Source: Actinomycetes bacterium
GTDB taxonomy: Bacteria; Actinomycetota; Acidimicrobiia; Acidimicrobiales; Microtrichaceae
Direction of reading: 5' to 3'
NCBI GenBank assembly: GCA_023437745.1
Contig: JAEZFI010000198.1
Span: 1-27,521, forward strand
DNA: 27,521 nucleotides
Part shown: positions 22,598-27,521 of the stretch, one piece after another
Position numbering within the stretch: position 1 is the stretch's first letter
Layout of the letters: each line of letters starts with the position of its first letter
Program-made: the position numbers and the translations under genes
Notes under the pieces: generated by a model
Databases searched by the model: none
The model's input: only the letters and a program-made list of their open reading frames with translations
What the model was told of the DNA's origin: nothing

Positions 22598-23137
22598 TCA
22601 GCCACAGTTCAGGTCCACCCACGCGGCGGTCGTCTCGTAGGCGGCATCGAACGTCGAGGTGTCGAAGTGCGCGCCGACCGAGGGGTCCGTGACGTCGCCG
22701 CCGGCCACCGCGAGCGACGCACTCGCCGCCTGGGTGACCTCCACGATCGTGCCCCACGCCGAGCGCAGCTCCGCCGGCACGAACGCCTTCGCTGCCGACG
22801 TGGCGTCGGCCAGCGCCTTGTAGGCGTCGATCGCGTCGTCGGGGTCGCTCACGTCGGGACGCTGGAAGTCGATGATCTCCATCAGCCCGCACGGATCGCC
22901 GGCCGCCACCGCGTCGTCGAGCAGCGTGGTGAACTCCCCGAGGCTGATCGGCCGCGCCGGGGGTGCCCCCAGCGGCAGCGTCGTCGCCGACGGGTCCAGC
23001 GTGGTGGTGGAGTAGACGATGTCGCCGTCGTCGCCGCCCGAGCACGCCGGGAGGACCACCAGGACGGCCGCCGCGACGGCGGCCGACGCCGCGCTCCGGA
23101 TCGACGGCATCCGCCGACGACGTGTCGACACCGTCAC
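22598..23137 (-). CDS. Small lipoprotein C of a three-gene set
   Basis: A 179-aa predicted lipoprotein. From GTG at 23137, which overlaps the gatB stop in GTGA, it has a basic n-region (TRRRRM), a hydrophobic core and LPAC with Cys32 as the lipidation site. GTG at 23131 and ATG at 23110 are alternative starts. A Thr-rich linker precedes a helical domain with Cys83 in AGDPCGLMEII and Cys178 next to the C-terminus. It shares this layout with the two following lipoproteins and is translationally coupled to the amidotransferase operon, although nothing connects its function to tRNA charging. Confidence 0.82.
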   Translation of the reverse strand: MTVSTRRRRMPSIRSAASAAVAAAVLVVLPACSGGDDGDIVYSTTTLDPSATTLPLGAPPARPISLGEFTTLLDDAVAAGDPCGLMEIIDFQRPDVSDPDDAIDAYKALADATSAAKAFVPAELRSAWGTIVEVTQAASASLAVAGGDVTDPSVGAHFDTSTFDAAYETTAAWVDLNCG

Positions 23138-24555
23138 CCGCGCTTCTGGGCCAGGAGCGCGCTCAGCGCCTTGCCGTCGGCCTTGCCCTGCGTCGCCTTC
23201 ATCGCCTGCCCGACGAAGAAGCCCATCACCTTCTGCTCGCCGTCGCAGAACTTCGCCCACTCGTCGGGGTTCTCGGCGATCAGGCGGTCGACGATGCCCT
23301 CGAGCTCCGAGGTGTCCATGGCTTCGAACCCGAGCCGGGCCGCGATGTCGGCGGGCGCCTCGCCCGTGTCGACCATCTCGGCGATCACGGTCTTGGCCTG
23401 CGTGGCCGTGAGCTCCCCGCCGACCTCCATCGTCGTGAGCCGGGCGAGGTGCGTCGGGTCCAGCCCGGCGGCGCGTTCGTCGGACAGGTTGTGCTCGGCG
23501 TGGGTGAGCAGCCGTGCCGAGTCTCCGCCGGCGTCGGCGGCCGTGAGCACGAGCTCGTCGAGCCCCCGCTCGGTCAGGAGCGACGCCACCTCCACCGACG
23601 CGCCCAGCCGGTCGACCAGGACCGCACGCCGGGCGGCGGGCAGCACCGGCATGGCGGCGCGGACCTCCTCGATCCACGCCGGGTCCGGATCGAGCTCGAC
23701 GAGGTCCGGCTCGGGGAAGTACCGGTAGTCGGTGGCCTCCTCCTTGGAGCGCAGGGCGATGGTGCGGCCCTCGTCCTCGTTCCAGTGGCGGGTCTCCTGG
23801 CGGACCACCTCACCCGACTCGAGGAGGTCGATCTGGCGGCGTGCCTCGTACTCGATGGCCCGGCCGAGCGAGCGGAGCGAGTTCACGTTCTTGATCTCGC
23901 AGCGCGTCCCGAACGGCGCGTCCTCGCCCTTGCGGACGCTGACGTTGCAGTCCACGCGCATCGAGCCCTCCTCCATCTTCCCGTCGGAGGCCCCGACGGC
24001 GACGAGGATCGACCGCAGCTCGGACACGTAGGCCTTGGCCTGGTCGGCGTCCCGGAGGTCGGGTTCGGACACGATCTCGAGGAGCGGGACGCCGGCACGG
24101 TTGTAGTCCACGAGGGTGTACTCGGCGTCGTGGATGCGCCCGCCGCCCGAGCCCATGTGGGTGGACTTGCCGGTGTCCTCCTCGAGGTGGCCGCGCGTCA
24201 CGCCGATCCGGGTGCCGTCGGGCAGGTCGAGGTGCCCGTCCGCCGTGATCGGCAGCTCGTACTGGCTGATCTGGTAGTCCTTCGGCATGTCCGGATAGAA
24301 GTAGTTCTTCCGGGCGAAGATCGAGCGCTGGATGCGGCAGTCGAGGGCGAGGCCGATGCGGATCGCCATCTCGACCGCGGCGCGGTTCAGGACCGGCAGG
24401 CTGCCCGGGAGCCCGAGCGACGTCGGGTCGATGTTCGTGTTGGGCTCGCCGCCGAACTCGTTGGGGCTGGCCGAGAAGAGCTTGGTCTTCGTCAGCAGCT
24501 CGGTGTGGACCTCGAGCCCGATCACCATCGTCCAGCCGTTGGGCAACTCGCTCAT
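23134..24555 (-). CDS. gatB: Asp-tRNA(Asn)/Glu-tRNA(Gln) amidotransferase subunit B
   Basis: Subunit of GatCAB, which amidates misacylated Glu-tRNA(Gln) and, in some bacteria, Asp-tRNA(Asn). GatB binds the tRNA and carries the kinase-like activation site. The 473-aa sequence opens with IGLEVHTELLTKTKLFS and contains the family blocks KNYFYPDMPKDYQISQYE, HLEEDTGKSTH, DYNRAGVPLLEIVSEPD, MRVDCNVSVR, EIKNVNS and DYRYFPEPDL. The C-terminal tail (about 330-473) is the YqeY-like helical domain ending in GKADGKALSALL. Its ATG overlaps the gatA stop in ATGA. The presence of the operon indicates that at least one of the two amide tRNAs is charged indirectly. Confidence 0.97.
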   Translation of the reverse strand: MSELPNGWTMVIGLEVHTELLTKTKLFSASPNEFGGEPNTNIDPTSLGLPGSLPVLNRAAVEMAIRIGLALDCRIQRSIFARKNYFYPDMPKDYQISQYELPITADGHLDLPDGTRIGVTRGHLEEDTGKSTHMGSGGGRIHDAEYTLVDYNRAGVPLLEIVSEPDLRDADQAKAYVSELRSILVAVGASDGKMEEGSMRVDCNVSVRKGEDAPFGTRCEIKNVNSLRSLGRAIEYEARRQIDLLESGEVVRQETRHWNEDEGRTIALRSKEEATDYRYFPEPDLVELDPDPAWIEEVRAAMPVLPAARRAVLVDRLGASVEVASLLTERGLDELVLTAADAGGDSARLLTHAEHNLSDERAAGLDPTHLARLTTMEVGGELTATQAKTVIAEMVDTGEAPADIAARLGFEAMDTSELEGIVDRLIAENPDEWAKFCDGEQKVMGFFVGQAMKATQGKADGKALSALLAQKRG

Positions 24556-26009
24556 CGCACACCTCCCGTGGCGCCGAGGCCGGCGTGGGCCGCCTCGAGC
24601 ACGGCGGCAGCTCGGAACATCGTGACCTCGGCCAGCGCCGGCGCCATCAACTGGACGCCGACGGGCAGGCCGTCGTCGCCCGTGCCGAACGGGACGGACA
24701 TGGCGGGGTGCCCGGCGAGGTTCGTCGGGATCGTGCACACGTCGTTCAGGTACATCGTGAGCGGATCCGCCGTCTTGTCGCCGAAGGCGAACGCCGTGGT
24801 CGGCGACGTGGGCGACAGGAGCAGGTCGAACTGCTCGTACGCGGCGTCGAAGTCCCGCCGGATCAGCGTGCGGACCTTCTGCGCCGTGCCGTAGTAGGCG
24901 TCGTAGTAGCCGGCGGACAGGGCGTAGGTGCCGAGCATGATCCGGCGCTTGACCTCGTCGCCGAAGCCGGCGGTGCGCGTCCTGTCGTACATCTCGGGCG
25001 TGGTCGGCGCGTCGACCCGCAGGCCGAACCGGACGGCGTCGTAGCGGGCGAGGTTCGAGGAGGCCTCGGCCGGTGCGATCAGGTAGTACGCGTCCAGTCC
25101 GTAGGCGGCGGCCGGCACCGAGGCCTCCCCCACCGTGGCGCCGGCCGCGGCGAGCGCCTCGGCGGCCTGGTCGACGCGTGCTCGCACGTCGTCGGCGATG
25201 CCCTCGCCGAGCAGCTCGGTGACCAGGCCGATGCGCAGCCCGGCCACCCCGTCGTCGAGGTGGCTCGACAGGTCGGCGACCGGCTCGGGGATCGACGTCG
25301 AGTCCAGCGGGTCGTGCCCGGCGACGACCTCCAGCAGGAGGGCCGCGTCGGCCACCGTGGTGGCGAAGGGCCCGATCTGGTCGAGCGAGCTGGCGAACGC
25401 CACGAGCCCGTAGCGGCTGACCAGCCCGTACGTGGGCTTCACACCGACGACGCCGCACAGGGCGGCGGGCTGGCGGATCGAACCGCCGGTGTCAGAGCCG
25501 AGCGAGAGCGGCACGTACCCCGCGGCAACCGCCGCGGCGCTGCCACCCGACGAGCCACCCGGCACCCGGCTGACGTCACGGGGGTTGCGGGTGGGTCCGA
25601 ACGCGGAGTTCTCGGTCGAGCTGCCCATGGCGAACTCGTCGAGGTTGGTCTTGCCGATGCTGACGGCGCCGGCCGCCGCCAACGCGGTCACGACGGTGGC
25701 GTCGTACGGCGGCTCCCAGCCCTCGAGGATGCGGGAGCTGCACGTGGTCGGGATGCCACGCGTGCAGAGGTTGTCCTTGAGGGCGATCGGCACCCCGGCG
25801 AGGCGGCCCGGGTCCTCGCCGGCCGCGACCTTGGCGTCGACCGCCGCCGCGGCGGCACGCGCCTGGTCGGCCGTCACGAGGTTGAAGGCGTTGATCTCGC
25901 CGTCGCGCTCGGCGACCGCGGCCAGCGCGGCGTCGACCAGCTCGGCGGCGGAGGTGTCGCCGGCCCGGACGGCGGCGGCCATCTCGACGGCGGTGGACAG
26001 CTCGCTCAC
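24552..26009 (-). CDS. gatA: Asp-tRNA(Asn)/Glu-tRNA(Gln) amidotransferase subunit A
   Basis: The amidase subunit of GatCAB; it frees ammonia from glutamine for transfer to the tRNA-bound acid. The 485-aa protein has the amidase-signature triad Ser-cisSer-Lys: Lys78 in ALKDN, Ser153 in GGSSGGS (151-157) and the nucleophile Ser177 in GSDTGGSIRQ. TNLDEFAMGSSTENSAFGPT near 121-140 is typical of GatA. The start is GTG at 26009, overlapping the gatC stop in GTGA; the longer open frame upstream lies antisense-free inside gatC and is not credible as coding. Confidence 0.97.
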   Translation of the reverse strand: MSELSTAVEMAAAVRAGDTSAAELVDAALAAVAERDGEINAFNLVTADQARAAAAAVDAKVAAGEDPGRLAGVPIALKDNLCTRGIPTTCSSRILEGWEPPYDATVVTALAAAGAVSIGKTNLDEFAMGSSTENSAFGPTRNPRDVSRVPGGSSGGSAAAVAAGYVPLSLGSDTGGSIRQPAALCGVVGVKPTYGLVSRYGLVAFASSLDQIGPFATTVADAALLLEVVAGHDPLDSTSIPEPVADLSSHLDDGVAGLRIGLVTELLGEGIADDVRARVDQAAEALAAAGATVGEASVPAAAYGLDAYYLIAPAEASSNLARYDAVRFGLRVDAPTTPEMYDRTRTAGFGDEVKRRIMLGTYALSAGYYDAYYGTAQKVRTLIRRDFDAAYEQFDLLLSPTSPTTAFAFGDKTADPLTMYLNDVCTIPTNLAGHPAMSVPFGTGDDGLPVGVQLMAPALAEVTMFRAAAVLEAAHAGLGATGGVR

Positions 26010-26308
26010 GGCGCCTCCCCCAGCACTGGCGGCACCCGGAACATCCCGTCCTGCGCAGCGGGCGCCTGAGCCAGCACCTCGTCGCGGTCGAGGCACGGCG
26101 CCACCACGTCGTCCCGCAGCACGTTCTTCAACTCGTACGGATGGGTGGTCGGCTCGACCCCGTCGAGGTCGAGGGCCGCCATGCCGGCGGCGTGGTCGAG
26201 GATGGCGGCGAGCTGGCCGGTGAAGCGGTCGAGCTCGTCGTCGTTCAGCGTGAGCCGGGCGAGCCGCGCCACGTGGGCGACGTCGTCACGGGAGATGTGT
26301 TCGGGCAT
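26006..26308 (-). CDS. gatC: Asp-tRNA(Asn)/Glu-tRNA(Gln) amidotransferase subunit C
   Basis: A 100-aa linker subunit that wraps around GatA and GatB and stabilises the complex. Family features are the N-terminal helix ISRDDVAHVARLARLTLNDDE, the region FTGQLAAILDHAAGMAALDL, GVEPTTHPYELKNVLRDD and the C-terminal FRVPPVLGE. First gene of the gatCAB operon. TAGCAT on the minus strand (26323-26318), 9 bases before the ATG, is a candidate -10; no Shine-Dalgarno is evident. Confidence 0.96.
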   Translation of the reverse strand: MPEHISRDDVAHVARLARLTLNDDELDRFTGQLAAILDHAAGMAALDLDGVEPTTHPYELKNVLRDDVVAPCLDRDEVLAQAPAAQDGMFRVPPVLGEAP

Positions 26309-26367
26309 ACGGCGGCCATGCTACGGCCCACCGCCACCCTCGATTTCTTCCGCCCTCGTCCCATCCC

Positions 26368-26421
26368 CCGTTCTGTTCCAGGGAGAGCGTCGCCAGTGCT
26401 GCTCTGCCTGGAACAGAACGG
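26368..26421. repeat. Long intergenic palindrome between the hydrolase gene and gatC
   Basis: CCGTTCTGTTCCAGG (26368-26382) pairs perfectly with CCTGGAACAGAACGG (26407-26421). After one mismatch the stem continues with AGAGC/GCTCT (26384-26388 and 26401-26405), closing on a 12-base loop. It starts 13 bases past the hydrolase stop and lies 60 bases before gatC. No U-run follows on either strand. It could act as a terminator for the hydrolase gene or be a copy of a dispersed palindromic repeat; its sequence differs from the E1-E3 elements. Confidence 0.65.
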
Positions 26422-26433
26422 CGGCGTCGCCGA

Positions 26434-27192
26434 TCAGACGAAGCGCTTGGCGAGGAACTCGATCGTGCGCTCGGCGATGAGGTCGGCGTCGTGGTCGAGG
26501 GTGGCCACGTGGTAGCTGCGGTCGAGCGCGACACGCTCGACCGGTCCGCCGACCAGGCCGGCGAGGTGGTCGCTCGACGCCGGCGGGACCACGTGGTCCT
26601 GCGGCGAGGTCATCAGCAGGATCGGCTGGCGCACCGACGGCAGGCGCGGCTGCAGCTCGTCGATGGCCTCGCCCAGTGAGGCGAGGGGGATGAGCGGCGT
26701 GCCCGGGTAGGCCAGCTCGACGACGCCTTCCTTGGCGATGTCGGAGCCGATCGCGTCGATGAGGGTCTCGCCCGCCTCGATCATCGGGAGGAGGATCTCG
26801 GCCAGCTCGGTCTGGGGCATGACGGCCGGGTTCACGAGGGCGAGGCCGACGAGCTCGGGGTGCTCCGCGGCGAGCCACGTGGCCAGCGTCCCGCCCATGG
26901 ACAGGCCGGCCACGGCCACCCGCTCGCAACGGGCGGCCAGGTCGAGGTAGGCGGCGTCCGCGGCGGACGACCAGTCGGCCCAGTTGGTCGTCATCATGTC
27001 GGCGAGCGAGGTGCCGTGCCCGGGGAGCAGCGGCAGCTCGACGGTGTACCCCTCGGCGGCGATCGCCGCGGCCCACGGACGCACGGAATGGGGCGATCCG
27101 GTGAACCCGTGGAGGACGAGCACGCCGTCGGCGCCGCCCTGCCAGGACTGGGCCTCGGCGCCGGAGATGATGTCGGATGTCGGGGTTTCCAC
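26434..27192 (-). CDS. Alpha/beta-hydrolase, Est30-like carboxylesterase
   Basis: A 252-aa cytosolic serine hydrolase cleaving carboxylic esters of short or medium chains. The oxyanion-hole segment is LHGFTGSP (27-34), the nucleophile elbow GLSMG (96-100) with Ser98, the acid Asp199 in SPQDHVVPP and the catalytic His228 in SYHVATLDHD. The overall pattern resembles the Geobacillus esterase Est30 and monoacylglycerol lipases. GTG at 27192 is the best start, since translation further upstream reads through non-coding-looking DNA. It is divergent from the SCP2-like gene at the window's right edge and ends 13 bases before a long palindrome. The natural substrate is unknown. Confidence 0.88.
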   Translation of the reverse strand: METPTSDIISGAEAQSWQGGADGVLVLHGFTGSPHSVRPWAAAIAAEGYTVELPLLPGHGTSLADMMTTNWADWSSAADAAYLDLAARCERVAVAGLSMGGTLATWLAAEHPELVGLALVNPAVMPQTELAEILLPMIEAGETLIDAIGSDIAKEGVVELAYPGTPLIPLASLGEAIDELQPRLPSVRQPILLMTSPQDHVVPPASSDHLAGLVGGPVERVALDRSYHVATLDHDADLIAERTIEFLAKRFV

Positions 27193-27316
27193 GCCGCTAG
27201 TCTGCCCGACCACGGGCGCAGCTGCGTCCGCCGGGGGGCGGAGGTTCAGCGCGCCACGGTGAAGGAAGCACACATCCCGGGCACTCCGGACAGACCAGCA
27301 AGGACCACGCGCATCA

Positions 27317-27521
27317 TGGAGAAGTACCAGTTCCTGACCCCTGAGTGGGTTGCCGCAGCGAAGGCGATCCGCGACGAGCACGCCGGCGACGCGCCCGCCC
27401 CGGCGCACTCGGTCCGGATGAACCAGATCATCACCGAGGTCCCCTTCGGCGACGAGGACGTCAAGGCCTACATGGACACCTCGGCCGGCGAGACCGTGAT
27501 GGACCTCGGCGAGCTCGAGAA
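27317..27521 (+). CDS. SCP2-like sterol/lipid-carrier domain protein (5' part only)
   Basis: The first 68 codons of a gene cut by the window edge. The product begins MEKYQFLTPEWVAAAKAIRD and continues with VRMNQIITEVPFG and AYMDTSAGETVMDLGELE, the start of the beta-sheet seen in actinobacterial SCP2 sterol-binding-domain proteins, which carry lipids in a hydrophobic tunnel. The ATG at 27317 has AAGGA about 12 bases upstream. The 124 bases between it and the divergent hydrolase start show no clear promoter. The family call rests on a short stretch and on memory of similar sequences, so it is moderate. Confidence 0.62.

Noticed and set aside
1..27521. CRISPR arrays, tRNA or rRNA genes, insertion sequences, prophage or toxin-antitoxin modules
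   Set aside because: I looked on both strands and saw no regularly spaced repeats, no cloverleaf-like segments and no transposase or integrase motifs; a tRNAscan or covariance-model run would be decisive.

Overview
The window is GC-rich throughout, with strong G/C bias at third codon positions, and reads as chromosomal DNA of an actinobacterium. Pointers are a mycobacterium-like CYP51/CYP123 locus, a DUF222/13E12-type HNH gene, a gatCAB operon, Streptomyces-style PHO-box repeats, and probable leaderless promoters (TANNNT 6-8 bases before ATG). It is not Mycobacterium itself as far as I can judge; a class such as Acidimicrobiia is my inference, not a demonstration. No gene-free stretch exceeds 300 bases; the largest gap is 13175-13405, upstream of the HNH gene.

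Layout. 53-4293 (minus): phosphate uptake, in transcription order pstS-pstC-pstA-pstS, two pstS paralogues flanking the permease genes. A tandem 11-base PHO-box-like repeat lies upstream. pstB is not in the window.

4418-13174 (minus): one tightly packed ten-gene unit in the order TetR, CYP123-like P450, SDR, CYP51, 3Fe-4S ferredoxin, NTF2-like protein, aldehyde dehydrogenase, a 415-aa two-domain protein, a 76-aa protein and a 336-aa helical protein. Most junctions are ATGA, GTGA or TGATG overlaps. The first five genes match, in order and by recalled protein similarity, Mycobacterium tuberculosis Rv0767c-Rv0763c. They look like an oxidative lipid or sterol pathway: two P450s, an electron donor, a dehydrogenase and an aldehyde oxidiser. 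A perfect 7-2-7 palindrome covers the start codon of the TetR gene, next to a good -35/-10 pair, suggesting autoregulation.

13175-15364: an HNH endonuclease-like gene (plus) and a cupin gene (minus), bracketed by three copies of an undescribed-looking hairpin repeat (one at 13240-13278, two head-to-head at 15233-15336). The copies show compensatory base changes in their stems.

15365-19813 (minus): ilvD, then a one-TM protein and an OatA-like acyltransferase/SGNH protein, translationally linked. 19922-21259 (plus): a DinF-like MATE transporter divergent from ilvD.

21335-26308 (minus): gatC-gatA-gatB with overlapping ends, then three small lipoproteins that share a two-cysteine pattern and look like diverged paralogues. 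26434-27192 (minus): an Est30-like carboxylesterase, separated from gatC by a long palindrome of a different type. 27317-27521 (plus): the start of an SCP2-like gene, cut by the window edge.

All assignments come from reading the sequence and from memory of the families; no database search was run.
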